A stretch of DNA of 64,000 nt from Paludibacter sp. (GTDB taxonomy: Bacteria; Bacteroidota; Bacteroidia; Bacteroidales; Paludibacteraceae): the NCBI GenBank assembly GCA_019163375.1, contig JAFLKK010000007.1, forward strand, positions 678,967 through 742,966, given 5' to 3'. This document shows, one piece after another, positions 45,430-54,421 of the stretch. The translations under genes and the position numbers were made by a program. The notes below the pieces were generated by a model. The model was not told the DNA's origin and ran no database searches. It saw only the letters and a list, made by a program, of their open reading frames with translations. The number at the start of each line of letters is the position of its first letter. Position 1 is the first letter of the stretch.

Positions 45430-45951
45430 TCAATTGAGTTTCTTGTGTAAATATATTTTCTGCATCACGAAAGTCCCGCTTCCATCCGCTTTTTGTTTTG
45501 TTTGTTCAATGGAGGTATAAGGCGCAAACCCCATTTTTTGGTACAGCGCTATTGCCCCGGTATTTTTATCCCATACCCTTATAAAGGCATCCGAATACTG
45601 TTTTGTGTCGGACATTTCGAAAAAAGCGGTCAGCAGTTGTCGACCGACTCCTTTTCCACGTGCTTTTTCTGCCACCATCATTTCTGCTACGTAAACACAT
45701 TTTTCTACAGCAAAGTTTTCGATAATTTCACTTGTAACGTATTCGTCAAATGCCAGCGGGCAACTAAGCAATGCTCCGATCACCTGATTATTCTCAATAG
45801 CCACCAACGTTATACCTTCATTCAGCAGCTTTTCGATATAGATATCCAATGCCGCCTCATCAATATATTGCTCCGATGCCCCTTTTGCGAATGCATCCAT
45901 ATAGAGCGCCATTAGCTGACTTTTATAATCTCGGGTCTGTATTATTTTCAT
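45430..45951 (-). CDS. GNAT family N-acetyltransferase
   Basis: The 173-residue protein has the GNAT acetyl-CoA site VAEMMVAEKARGKGVGRQLL (about residues 90-109) and the family's C-terminal ALYQKMGFAPY motif. The substrate is not apparent. It is three bases upstream of ovoA, so it is co-transcribed with it and could act on an ovothiol-related amine, though this is inference. A minus-strand TAAATTTG box at 46010-46017 is a likely -7 element. Confidence 0.9.
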   Translation of the reverse strand: MKIIQTRDYKSQLMALYMDAFAKGASEQYIDEAALDIYIEKLLNEGITLVAIENNQVIGALLSCPLAFDEYVTSEIIENFAVEKCVYVAEMMVAEKARGKGVGRQLLTAFFEMSDTKQYSDAFIRVWDKNTGAIALYQKMGFAPYTSIEQTKQKADGSGTFVMQKIYLHKKLN

Positions 45952-46052
45952 AGGTGAGTATTTGAGGGAAAAGAATCATATCCTCAGCAAACTTTGATTT
46001 GTCGATTTGCAAATTTAAGCAATTCAAACTTACTTGGTTTCTTTTTACAACA

Positions 46053-46096
46053 ATAAAATAAAAAAACCCACACTTTTCTTTTCAAAGGTGTGGGTT
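46053..46096 (-). terminator. Terminator after the repeat-containing DUF2271 lipoprotein gene
   Basis: GTGTGGGTTT pairs with AAACCCACAC (46063-46072 and 46087-46096), followed on the minus strand by a run of T residues. Confidence 0.85.
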
Positions 46097-46137
46097 TAAA
46101 TTTTATTTTTTGGACTAAAGCTGAATGTTTCCGATTA

Positions 46138-48435
46138 TCACGGAGTCCATACGATAGAAATATTTGCGAAGCTGGATACATTAGCCGGAGAAACGGTACT
46201 CGCAACAGGTCCTTTTGTAAAGTTGAATGTAGAGAATCTCAGAGTACCATCGGTTAGTTCAAAACAGGCTTTATATGTTCCATCGGTAACCACGGCTCCA
46301 CTCACATTTGTACCGTTCCACGTTGCAGTTCTGACGGCATGACTACTTTGTGTAGCTCCGGTTGTTGCACTTACTACGTTTTTAGCGGTATTTGACGACC
46401 AGTTAGTAAGGTCTCCTTTTCGAGCATTTGCTAACACCAATAGTGATTTCACAAATACACCCGAACTATTTTCAATCCAGATAGCCACTACATTTCTTGG
46501 AGAATATTGACCACCGGCTGAGCTCGTTAGGGTACTTATGGTTAATGTTCCAGGGGTATTGGTCACCGCACTTGTGGTGGTAAATGATACTTCGTTACCA
46601 TAAGCCGTTCCAATAGCATTCGTTGCATACGCTCTCACGTAATACTTGGTGGCTGTTACTAACCCGGTTAAGCTACTTGTGAAAGCGCCTGTTCCTGTTC
46701 CATCACTGGTTTTGCTGTTGGCAGTAGTAGGTCCGCTAGCTGTATTCCAGCATACTCCACGCGCCGTAACTGCCGATCCACCATCGGAAGATATGCTTCC
46801 ACCCGCGGTTGCCGTTGTTATCGCTATAGCCGATGCTGCGGTAGTGGTCAGGGTTGGTGCAAGCAATGCCGTAGTGGTGAATGATACTTCGTTACCATAA
46901 ACCGTTCCGTTAGCATTCGTTGCGTAAGCCCGCAAATAGTAGGTAGTTCCCGGAATAAGACCGGTTAAGCTGCTGGTGAAAGTACCTGTTCCTATTCCAT
47001 TGGCAGTTATACTGCTACTTGTAGTTGGACCTGTTGATGTACTCCAGCAAACTCCACGTGCCGTAACGCTTGCTCCACCATCCGAAGTGATATTTCCACC
47101 TGCTGTGGCAGTTGTTGTTCCAACAGACGAAGCCGCTGTGGTGGTAAGCGTAAGTACAGCCGTTGCCGGTGTTGTAAATGATATCTCGTTACCGTAAGTT
47201 GTTCCAAGTAAATTGGTTGCATACGACCGTACATAATATTTTGTGTTTGCTTGCAGACCGGTTATACTGCTTGCAAAAACACCCATTCCTGTTCCATCGC
47301 TGGTTTTACTATTGGTGATGGTTGGTGCGGTGCTAGTGTTCCAGCATACTCCGCGAGCGATAATAACTAATCCACCGTCGGAAGTAATATTACCTCCGGA
47401 AGTTGCAGCTGTTGTTGCGATACCCGTTGCGGCGGTAGTAGTAAGAGCAACAGCCGTAGCCTGACTGGTGGTGAATGTTACTTCGTTGCCATAAGCCGTT
47501 CCGTTAGCATTTGTTGCATACGCCCGGACATAATATAAAGTGTTAGGCGATAAGCCGGTTAGGCTGCTTGCGAATACACCTGTTCCTGTACCATCGGTGG
47601 TTTTACTGCCTGCGGTTGTAGGAGCGGCAGTTGTACTCCAACAAACTCCACGTGCTGTAACCGCTGAACCTCCATAGGAAACTATATTTCCACCTGTCGT
47701 TGCCGTTGTTGTGGTAATTGCCGTTGCTGCGGTACTGGTTAAGGTAAGTACGGCTGTTTGAGGAGTTGTAAATGTAAGTTCATTGCCATAAACCGTTCCG
47801 GTAGCATTTGTTGCGTAGGCACGGATGTAATATAAAGTGTTTGGTAACAAGCCGGTTAAGCTACTTGCAAATACTCCTGTTCCTGTTCCATCAGTTGTTT
47901 TGCTGTTGGTAATAGTTGGGGCAGTAGTTGTTCCCCAACATACACCACGTGCTGTAATTGTAGATCCGCCATCGGAAACTATATTTCCACCGGTCGTAGC
48001 TGCTGTTGTGGTAACTCCGGTTGCTGCTGTTGTGGTAAGAGCAAGTCCATTGGATGCTGCTGTAGTGAATGAGAGTTCATTACCGTATACAGTATTATCG
48101 CTATTACTAAGATAAGCTCTTACATAATAGGTTGTATTTGGTGTTAAACCGGTTATAGAACCGGTAAAATCTACAGTAATTGTTGTACTTGTAGTTTTAC
48201 TGTCGTTAATAGTTGGCCCCGTATTGGTACTCCAACATACTCCCTGGGAAGTCGTCACGATATTATTATCGTTCGTAATTTTTCCTCCCGCAGTAGCTGT
48301 GGAAGACGTTACGTCGGTTACAGCAGTGGTTGTTACTGTTCGAAACGGCATCGAGTTATCACAACTAGCTGTGAATGCAAAAATTATCACTGCTAGTAGC
48401 AACTTGTAAAACCGTGTTTTATCAGTTCGTTTCAT
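46138..48435 (-). CDS. Lipoprotein with six tandem beta-sandwich repeats and a C-terminal DUF2271 domain
   Basis: The ATG at 48435 gives 765 residues; an ATG six codons earlier is also in frame. A lipobox (FTASC) near residue 25 marks a lipoprotein. Six repeats of about 93-95 residues follow. Each begins near TTAATGVTTTAATTGGNI, has a GVCWSTTTAPT core, and ends in YYVRAYATNANGTVYGNE plus SFTT: a fibronectin-like adhesion pattern. The last 130 residues form a DUF2271 domain (PRNVVAIWIENSSGVFVKSL, WNGTNVSGAVVTDGTYKACF). The protein is probably on the cell surface or in the periplasm. The upstream neighbour has the same last domain. Confidence 0.88.
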   Translation of the reverse strand: MKRTDKTRFYKLLLAVIIFAFTASCDNSMPFRTVTTTAVTDVTSSTATAGGKITNDNNIVTTSQGVCWSTNTGPTINDSKTTSTTITVDFTGSITGLTPNTTYYVRAYLSNSDNTVYGNELSFTTAASNGLALTTTAATGVTTTAATTGGNIVSDGGSTITARGVCWGTTTAPTITNSKTTDGTGTGVFASSLTGLLPNTLYYIRAYATNATGTVYGNELTFTTPQTAVLTLTSTAATAITTTTATTGGNIVSYGGSAVTARGVCWSTTAAPTTAGSKTTDGTGTGVFASSLTGLSPNTLYYVRAYATNANGTAYGNEVTFTTSQATAVALTTTAATGIATTAATSGGNITSDGGLVIIARGVCWNTSTAPTITNSKTSDGTGMGVFASSITGLQANTKYYVRSYATNLLGTTYGNEISFTTPATAVLTLTTTAASSVGTTTATAGGNITSDGGASVTARGVCWSTSTGPTTSSSITANGIGTGTFTSSLTGLIPGTTYYLRAYATNANGTVYGNEVSFTTTALLAPTLTTTAASAIAITTATAGGSISSDGGSAVTARGVCWNTASGPTTANSKTSDGTGTGAFTSSLTGLVTATKYYVRAYATNAIGTAYGNEVSFTTTSAVTNTPGTLTISTLTSSAGGQYSPRNVVAIWIENSSGVFVKSLLVLANARKGDLTNWSSNTAKNVVSATTGATQSSHAVRTATWNGTNVSGAVVTDGTYKACFELTDGTLRFSTFNFTKGPVASTVSPANVSSFANISIVWTP
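46570..48350 (-). repeat. Six tandem repeats of about 280 bases within the lipoprotein gene
   Basis: The coding repeats have a period of about 280 bases. Units 2-6 are more alike than unit 1, which is the most divergent. High similarity makes copy number likely to vary among strains and to be prone to assembly error. Confidence 0.8.
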
Positions 48436-48726
48436 AATGTTATAATAGTGCAAAAATTGTATTTATTATTATTTTGTAATAAAAACGCCAAATGTACTGA
48501 AAGATTGTGTGTAGATGGGTCAGTATTGTGTCTATTAACGCACTTTATGTTTAATATTAGATTGAAAATACTTTTAATGATTTATAAAAAAGACCATAAA
48601 AATCACTGAAAATAGTATCGTTTTCTCCCTTATGACAAATAATAGCTCTCTTTCCACTATCTCTATATGAAATAATGGGTATAGTTTTGCTGGTTTAAAG
48701 TCTGTTTCTAACGAAGTAAAATGAAA
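48436..48726. other. Gene-free leader with a sequence shared with the paralogous gene
   Basis: The first 105 bases upstream of the repeat lipoprotein (about 48456-48560) match the region upstream of the 48895-49443 gene (about 49449-49550): TTGTATTTATT, AAAACGC, CGTACTG or TGTACTG, and TATGTTT occur in the same order and spacing. A minus-strand TACATTTG lies at 48489-48496. No gene is seen in the rest. Confidence 0.6.
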
Positions 48727-48759
48727 TACCCACACCTCATAAATTTAAAAGTGTGGGTA
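48727..48759 (-). terminator. Terminator after the short DUF2271 lipoprotein gene
   Basis: TACCCACAC at 48727-48735 pairs perfectly with GTGTGGGTA at 48751-48759, followed on the minus strand by T-rich sequence. Confidence 0.65.
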
Positions 48760-48894
48760 CCCATCAAAAAATCAAATCTCAATAATTAAAAAAACATGGT
48801 ATTTCTTAAGTGATACACAATGTGATTGACAGGCTTCTAAATAATAATATTTATATAACCATACTTGTAACTCACAACTATTAACTTGTAACTA

Positions 48895-49443
48895 TTATAA
48901 TGGCATCCATTTAATAGTCACTGATGAGAAACTGGATGTATTTGCCGGTGTTTGGGTACTTGTAGTAGCGCCTTTTGTAAAGGTAAATGATGAGAAATTA
49001 CCGGTTCCATTTTTATCCGTCAATTCCATACAAACTTTGTATGTTCCATCTGCTACAACTGCTCCGCTGGTATTTGTTCCATTCCATGTTCCGTATACAG
49101 TTCCAAAGTTGCTTTGTGTTGCTCCGGTTCTGGCATCAGTAGTGCTTCCACCCGAAGATGCAGCCCATTTTGTCAGGTCAGCTGCCCGGACAGCAGCGTA
49201 AACAGTTAGTGATTTTACAAATGTGCCTGAACTGTTTTCAACCCAGATTGCTACTACGTTTCGTGGTGCATAATTACCTCCGGCTGTACTTGTAACTGCT
49301 GAAACAATCAAACCTGTTGTATTAGTAGGTACTGTACCTGAATTACTTGTTGTCGGACTTGTAGAGGAGCACGAAGCACCTGTTACTAAAATAATTCCCA
49401 TTACTATCATCGCAGGAATTTTAAACATCATTCTCTTCTTCAT
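48895..49443 (-). CDS. DUF2271 lipoprotein (short paralogue)
   Basis: The 182-residue protein has a lipobox (VTGASC, Cys near residue 25), a short Ser/Thr linker, and a DUF2271 domain over the last 140 residues (PRNVVAIWVENSSGTFVKSL, TYGATQSN-like DARTGATQSN, and WNGTNTSGAVVADGTYKVCM). It lacks the repeats of its neighbour at 46138-48435, with which it shares the domain and leader. DUF2271 proteins are periplasmic and sometimes linked to PepSY and flavin-transfer systems elsewhere; no such genes are present here. The function is unknown. Confidence 0.88.
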   Translation of the reverse strand: MKKRMMFKIPAMIVMGIILVTGASCSSTSPTTSNSGTVPTNTTGLIVSAVTSTAGGNYAPRNVVAIWVENSSGTFVKSLTVYAAVRAADLTKWAASSGGSTTDARTGATQSNFGTVYGTWNGTNTSGAVVADGTYKVCMELTDKNGTGNFSSFTFTKGATTSTQTPANTSSFSSVTIKWMPL

Positions 49444-49550
49444 TAATAGATTGTATTTATTGTTAGTTTGTAACCAAAACGCTAAACGTACTGGAAAGTT
49501 GTCTGTAAATAGGCATTTATGGTTTCAATTAACTCACATTATGTTTTTCC
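49444..49550 (-). promoter_or_regulatory. Leader homologous to that of the repeat lipoprotein gene
   Basis: This roughly 100-base segment aligns with 48456-48560. The -7 position reads TACGTTTA on the minus strand, a near-match to TAnnTTTG. The remaining gap to 49710 has no recognisable feature. Confidence 0.5.
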
Positions 49551-49710
49551 TGCTGAGATTTTTAATTTGTAAATACTTTTTTGCCTAAATCAAAATGAGG
49601 ATATGTATTAGTGTTGCTTATACTTTTTTTTCGGTTTTAAATAAACTTATAGCATTTATAAATGTTGTTTTAATTACATTCTAATAACAACTCATCCAGA
49701 TTTGAAATTG

Positions 49711-50097
49711 ATGAAGTACAGGCTCATCTCCATAGCTCTTCTTGCCATACTGATATTTAATATCTTCAGGTTCGAGATTCCATACATCCAGTATGCGATT
49801 TTCAAATCTTATATTGCCAAGAACCTTTGTGTGAACCGAGATAAACCTAAAAGTTGTTGCGAGGGAAAATGTTTCCGTGAAAAGCAGGTGAAAATAGTAA
49901 ATGAAACCTCCGATACCGAAACGGCTAAGGAGAGTAATACTACTAAAATACCTGCATCAAAAGAAGTAAAAGAGTTTCTTCCCACTCAGAGCATTCTTCC
50001 CCCAGTACCTGAATCTTCATTCTCCAACCATCAACGTACAGAAATAAGTATCACTCCCCGATATATTTCTGCCATTTTCGTACCTCCAAAAGCGTAA
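49711..50097 (+). CDS. Small membrane-anchored Cys protein of a copper acquisition locus
   Basis: I choose the ATG at 49711 (128 residues) over an upstream TTG. The protein has an N-terminal membrane helix (RLISIALLAILIFNIFRF), then AKNLCVNRDKPKSCCEGKCF with four cysteines, then a low-complexity region to the C-terminus. The pattern IAKNLCVN ... C-GKC is a recurring one in Bacteroidetes small proteins encoded beside TonB receptors. Metal binding by the CCxxxC cluster is a reasonable inference. The next two genes are a Met-rich lipoprotein and an OprC-like receptor on the same strand. Confidence 0.8.
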   Translation: MKYRLISIALLAILIFNIFRFEIPYIQYAIFKSYIAKNLCVNRDKPKSCCEGKCFREKQVKIVNETSDTETAKESNTTKIPASKEVKEFLPTQSILPPVPESSFSNHQRTEISITPRYISAIFVPPKA

Positions 50098-50224
50098 TTT
50101 TTTTCCTGTAATTGCTGTCTTGTGAAGCCTTTCACGAGATGTTTCTGCATATCCGTATCTCATAGATACGGACGCACTTTTCAATTCTATACATTAAGTA
50201 AAATATAAAAACAATATACTCACA

Positions 50225-51061
50225 ATGAGATCAATACTATTTAAATGCCTTGTCGTTATTGCTATTTCGACAACTCTCTTTTCTTGTAAAAATGATGATG
50301 AAATTATTCCTGTCAACCCGCTAGAAGGACTAGTTAAATTAAAAGAGGGCTATGCATCCGGAGCTTCGGCTAAAGTGGAGATATGGGGCAGAAAGAATTT
50401 TTTTGCAGGATATAATAATTTAGTGGTAGTTCTCCTGGATTCGACGAATACGAAAGATACCCTTAAAAATGCACATATCCATTTTGCACCTTTGATGACA
50501 ATGGGCATGGGTACCATGGCCATGCAACATGCTTGCCCGATTGAGAATCCCGATGAAGCGGCCATCAATGGTGTCTTCCCCGGTGCATTGGCATTTGTTA
50601 TGCCCACCAGTACCGACGGAAGTTGGAAATTAGGCGTTGCCGTGCATAATCATAAAAATGATAAAGAAGGACAAGCTAACTTCGACATAACGGTGGATAA
50701 CCCCACACCTTCGGTTTTAAGTGTATTCACTGCCTCAACTGCTGATGCCACCAAGTTGGTGTTGTCCTTGGTTCAACCGCTTACTCCTAAGGTGGGAATG
50801 AATGACATAGAGTTCACACTTCACCGCAAGGCAAGTATGATGGAATGGCCTGCCGAGACCGGATATACCATAGAAATTACTCCCGAAATGCCGAGCATGG
50901 GACATGGTTCGCCAAATAATGTGAACCCTGTACACATAGCAAACGGTCATTACAAAGGCAAGGTAAACTTTACAATGACTGGCGAATGGAAAGTGAACAT
51001 AGTGTTGAAAAAAGATGGAGTTCCGGTAAAATCCGATGCATTCTTCAACATTATATTCTAA
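50225..51061 (+). CDS. Met/His-rich YtkA-like lipoprotein, probable copper binding
   Basis: The 278-residue protein has a lipobox (TLFSC, Cys21). Around residues 78-105 it contains HIHFAPLMTMGMGTMAMQHA, a methionine- and histidine-rich stretch typical of Cu(I) sites. The C-terminal half matches the YtkA/FixH-like fold with PEMPSMGHGSPNN and NFTMTGEWKVNIVLKK. It should be an outer- or inner-membrane-anchored periplasmic copper-binding protein. It lies between the small Cys protein and the OprC-like receptor, and probably passes or stores copper for the same locus. Confidence 0.85.
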   Translation: MRSILFKCLVVIAISTTLFSCKNDDEIIPVNPLEGLVKLKEGYASGASAKVEIWGRKNFFAGYNNLVVVLLDSTNTKDTLKNAHIHFAPLMTMGMGTMAMQHACPIENPDEAAINGVFPGALAFVMPTSTDGSWKLGVAVHNHKNDKEGQANFDITVDNPTPSVLSVFTASTADATKLVLSLVQPLTPKVGMNDIEFTLHRKASMMEWPAETGYTIEITPEMPSMGHGSPNNVNPVHIANGHYKGKVNFTMTGEWKVNIVLKKDGVPVKSDAFFNIIF

Positions 51062-51067
51062 TTCACC

Positions 51068-51093
51068 AAAGGCGGGGATAAGCTCCCGCCTTT
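51068..51093 (+). terminator. Hairpin between the lipoprotein and receptor genes
   Basis: AAAGGCGGG at 51068-51076 pairs perfectly with CCCGCCTTT at 51085-51093, followed by TATA rather than a full T run. It ends 16 bases before the receptor ATG, so it may attenuate or shape receptor expression. Confidence 0.6.
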
Positions 51094-51108
51094 TATAAAC
51101 ATGCAACT

Positions 51109-53172
51109 ATGTACAAAAAAATATTTTTTTTGTTGCTGATTATCTTTTCACAGCTGTGTAATGCTCAGGAATCAACGAAAAAGAATCTTTCGGCGGATAC
51201 GGTGAAGCTAAAAGAACTGACAGTAACGGTAAATATCCCACTCACCAACAAAAATGTGGTTGATTTTTACCGTACCAATCAGTTTTCGACACTCGATAAT
51301 ATCAACGCGCGCCTTGATGGGATGTCGCTTATTAAGCGTGGAGCTTATGCTTTGGAACCTCAGATGAATGGTTTTTCGGGTGGTCAGCTGAATGTGACTA
51401 TCGATGGAATGAAAATGTTTGGCGCTTGTACCGACAAGATGGATCCCATCACTTCCTATATTGAACCATCGAACCTGAAAGCGATTAAATTAAAATCGGG
51501 AACCAACTGTTCCGAGAATGGGTGCAACATTGGCGGTTCGGTAGATATGACCTTGCAAGAACCGAATGTTGCTGATGAGCAACGGCACTTTTCATCAGTG
51601 GCTTTTGGATACGAAAGTATTTCGAAAAGCCGGAATGTACTTTTCTCAGTGGGTACGGGAATTGGGAAGTGGGCATGGATGGCCGATGGTGTTTATCGGA
51701 AGACAGAGAACTATACAGCCGGAAATGGACAGATTGTTCCGTTCAGCCAGTTTGAGAAAACGAATTTACATACAGCACTGAAGTACAATCCGGATAAGGT
51801 TAATAGTTTTAAAGCCGATGTGTTGTATGATATAGCGCGTAATGTTGGTTATCCCGCTTTGCCCATGGATGTAAGTACAGCTAAAGCAAGTTTATTTGCA
51901 TTGGAATATAGCCGAAAAGCAATTGTACAGCTAAAAGCAAAGTTGTATTATAATCGGGTAATTCATATCATGGACGATTCGCAAAGAGATAGCTTGTATC
52001 TATTGAAGGCGAAACCTGTTGGCAAGTCCGACTCGGTATATATGCGTATGGATATGCCCGGCCGTAGTTCTACTCTGGGTGCTTATGTGCAATTGATTAT
52101 TCCGTGGAACGAGAGGAACAGGTTGACGCTAAAAGCTGATAATTATACCAATAACTCGATTGCCGAAATGACTATGCACATGCGTTATGCCGGTTTTGCT
52201 CCCGAGCCTGCCATGTATATGCAAACATGGCCTGCCATGCTTCGCAATGTGAGTGGTGTTTATGTGGAAAACAGCACCTACCTTTCGCCAAAGCTAAGCG
52301 TAACGGCTAATGCGCGGGTGGATTATACAATTGATCATTTGCAGTCGCAATATGGTCAGGATCAATTTTCTGTTTTTAATTATTCGCTGGGTAAAGTGCA
52401 ACGTAAATTGATTAAAAGTTTCAATCTGCAGGCTCAATACCAAATTGCGAATGACATGACTATAACTGCCACAGCAGGACATTCGGAGCGTATGCCAACC
52501 ATTGGAGAGCGGCTGGGTTTCTATTTGTTTAATGCATACGATGGATACGATTATATTGGTAACCCATACATAAAAACAGAAAAATCCAACTTCCTGAAGT
52601 TTGCGTTTCAACTGTCGAAGTCCGTCATTAAACTAAATGTTAGTCCTTCTGTTAGCTTTTTGAGCGACTACATAATGGGGCTGACCGATGCTGATATTGC
52701 ACCCATGAACTTTTATGCCAAAGGTATAAGAGTCTATTCTAATGTCCCGAAAGCAAAATTGCTGAGTATGGATATGCAGCTCTTGTACACTCCATTGCCT
52801 CATTATTCTGTTTTCTGGCTTTCAAAATTCACCTATGGTGAAATAAACGGAGGGGAAGCCATGCCGCTGATTCCACCATTGAAAAATGTTGTGGCATTTC
52901 AGTACCAAAACAATGAGTTTCAGTTGCAGGCGGAGTGCGAATCTGCTTTGTCACAACACCGAATTAATAGTAGCTATGGCGAACAGACTACACCTGCTTA
53001 CTCGGTATTTAATGTCAAGAGTAGTTATGGGTTTTTGCTCTCCAAAGTGGCACTCCATTTCAGTGCGGGGGTAACCAATCTTTTCAATAAAGTATATTAC
53101 GAACATTTGGATTGGGGACGTATTTATCGGCCTGGAAGGAGCTTAGAACTTTATTTAAAAGTGAGTTATTGA
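51109..53172 (+). CDS. OprC/NosA-like TonB-dependent receptor, probable copper importer
   Basis: The 687-residue protein has a signal peptide (MYKKIFFLLLIIFSQLCNAQ), a TonB-box-like region, a plug domain and a beta-barrel ending in LELYLKVSY. In the plug, FGACTDKMDP holds Cys107-x3-Met111, the spacing of the CxxxM copper site of Pseudomonas OprC. A Met/His cluster, MTMHM (residues 354-358), could be the second half of the site, though the OprC HxM spacing is not exact. There is no carboxypeptidase-like N-domain or SusD partner, which fits metal rather than glycan import. The gene follows a Met-rich lipoprotein. Confidence 0.9.
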   Translation: MYKKIFFLLLIIFSQLCNAQESTKKNLSADTVKLKELTVTVNIPLTNKNVVDFYRTNQFSTLDNINARLDGMSLIKRGAYALEPQMNGFSGGQLNVTIDGMKMFGACTDKMDPITSYIEPSNLKAIKLKSGTNCSENGCNIGGSVDMTLQEPNVADEQRHFSSVAFGYESISKSRNVLFSVGTGIGKWAWMADGVYRKTENYTAGNGQIVPFSQFEKTNLHTALKYNPDKVNSFKADVLYDIARNVGYPALPMDVSTAKASLFALEYSRKAIVQLKAKLYYNRVIHIMDDSQRDSLYLLKAKPVGKSDSVYMRMDMPGRSSTLGAYVQLIIPWNERNRLTLKADNYTNNSIAEMTMHMRYAGFAPEPAMYMQTWPAMLRNVSGVYVENSTYLSPKLSVTANARVDYTIDHLQSQYGQDQFSVFNYSLGKVQRKLIKSFNLQAQYQIANDMTITATAGHSERMPTIGERLGFYLFNAYDGYDYIGNPYIKTEKSNFLKFAFQLSKSVIKLNVSPSVSFLSDYIMGLTDADIAPMNFYAKGIRVYSNVPKAKLLSMDMQLLYTPLPHYSVFWLSKFTYGEINGGEAMPLIPPLKNVVAFQYQNNEFQLQAECESALSQHRINSSYGEQTTPAYSVFNVKSSYGFLLSKVALHFSAGVTNLFNKVYYEHLDWGRIYRPGRSLELYLKVSY

Positions 53173-53189
53173 TTCGGGTCAATAAAAAA

Positions 53190-53231
53190 AAGACGTATTC
53201 CGTTCTGGTTTATCAGAATGAAATACGTCTT
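53190..53231. terminator. Shared terminator between the receptor gene and prfB
   Basis: A long imperfect stem: AAGACGTATT at 53190-53199 with AATACGTCTT at 53222-53231, extended inward by CGTTCTG/CAGAATG. Convergent genes flank it and the minus-strand side ends in T residues. Confidence 0.75.
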
Positions 53232-53253
53232 ATAATTATTGTTAGCTCCTGAT

Positions 53254-54361
53254 TTAATCAGGGAACTCCATTAAATAAGCTTTGATAAATGCATCAATAT
53301 CGCCATCCATCACGCCTTGTACGTTTGAGGTTTGGAAATTGGTGCGGTGATCTTTCACGCGGCGGTCGTCAAAAACATAACTACGGATTTGTGATCCCCA
53401 TTCAATTTTCTTTTTACCGGCTTCCACTACGGCTGATGCAGCCCGGCGTTTTTCCAGTTCCAGTTCGTACAGTTGCGATTTCAGCAAGCGGATAGCATTG
53501 TCTTTATTCCCAAACTGCGATCGGCTTTCGGTGTTTTCTATGACGATTTCATCGGGCTGATTCGTTACTGGGTTGATAAACTTATAGTGTAACCGAACAC
53601 CGGTTTCCACCTTATTTACGTTCTGTCCACCCGCACCACTCGACCGGAAAGTGTCCCACGACAGCATGCCGGGATTTACCTCTATTTCAATAGTATCATC
53701 CACTAATGGAACTACATAAACCGAACAAAAAGACGTCATACGTTTGCCCTGTGCATTGAAAGGAGAAACACGCACCAGTCGGTGAACGCCGTTTTCGCTT
53801 TTCAGGTAGCCATACGCCATTTCTCCTTCAATTTGCATGGTCACGGTTTTGATTCCGGCTTCCTCACCATCCTGAATATTCGTGATTTCGCACTTGTAAC
53901 TCTGACGTTCGCACCAACGTTGGTACATACGGAAAAGCATCGAGGCCCAGTCTTGCGCTTCGGTACCACCGGCACCACCCACAATTTTGATAACTGCTCC
54001 CAGTTTATCTTCCTCGTGCGAAAGCATATTTTTCATTTCGAGGGTTTCGATAAGGTCCATCGCGTGGCGATAGGCTTCGTCTACTTCCTCTTCGGTAGAC
54101 ACTTCTTCTTTATAAAAGTCGAAGGTCAATTGTAATTCGTCGGCTGCATTTTTTACTTCGTTGTAACCTGAAACCCAGTTTTTCAATTCTTTTACCTTGC
54201 GCATCTGCGCTTCGGCAGCTTTTGCATCGTCCCAAAAACCGGGCACCTGCGTGCGCAAATCTTCTTCTTCTATCTGTATCAGTTTCGTGTCGACGTCAAA
54301 GATACCTCCTCAGTGCATCCTCGCGCTCCAACACATTTTTCAGTTGGTCTATCGTTATCAT
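53254..54361 (-). CDS. prfB: Peptide chain release factor 2 with programmed +1 frameshift
   Basis: Reading starts at ATG 54361 (MITIDQLKNVLEREDALRRYL), meets an in-frame TGA at 54298-54296 after 21 codons, and continues in the +1 frame from GAC at 54297-54295 to the stop at 53254, giving about 368 residues. The site reads AGGAGG TAT CTT TGA C, the classic RF2 autoregulation signal: internal Shine-Dalgarno, CUU slip codon, UGA stop and following C. The product has the RF2 stop-recognition SPF (RVSPFNAQG) and the catalytic GGQ (SSGAGGQNVNKVETG). RF2 releases peptides at UGA and UAA. Confidence 0.96.
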
Positions 54362-54421
54362 TCTTTCTATTTTATTGTTTAATAAATAATTTCATTCAAA
54401 AATATCGCCGAAGGCATTGCC

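Noticed and set aside
46570..48350. Regular repeats that could suggest a CRISPR array or satellite DNA
   Set aside because: The period is about 280 bases and it encodes repeated protein domains in one continuous frame; no spacer structure or cas genes exist.
46646..48409. Several plus-strand open frames opposite the repeat lipoprotein
   Set aside because: They are rich in Val, Ala and Pro, mirror the Thr-rich repeats of the minus strand and have no independent support.
53254..54258. A single-frame prfB starting at a TTG at 54258
   Set aside because: It would lose the N-terminal residues, while the upstream frame plus the canonical frameshift site gives the usual RF2 length.
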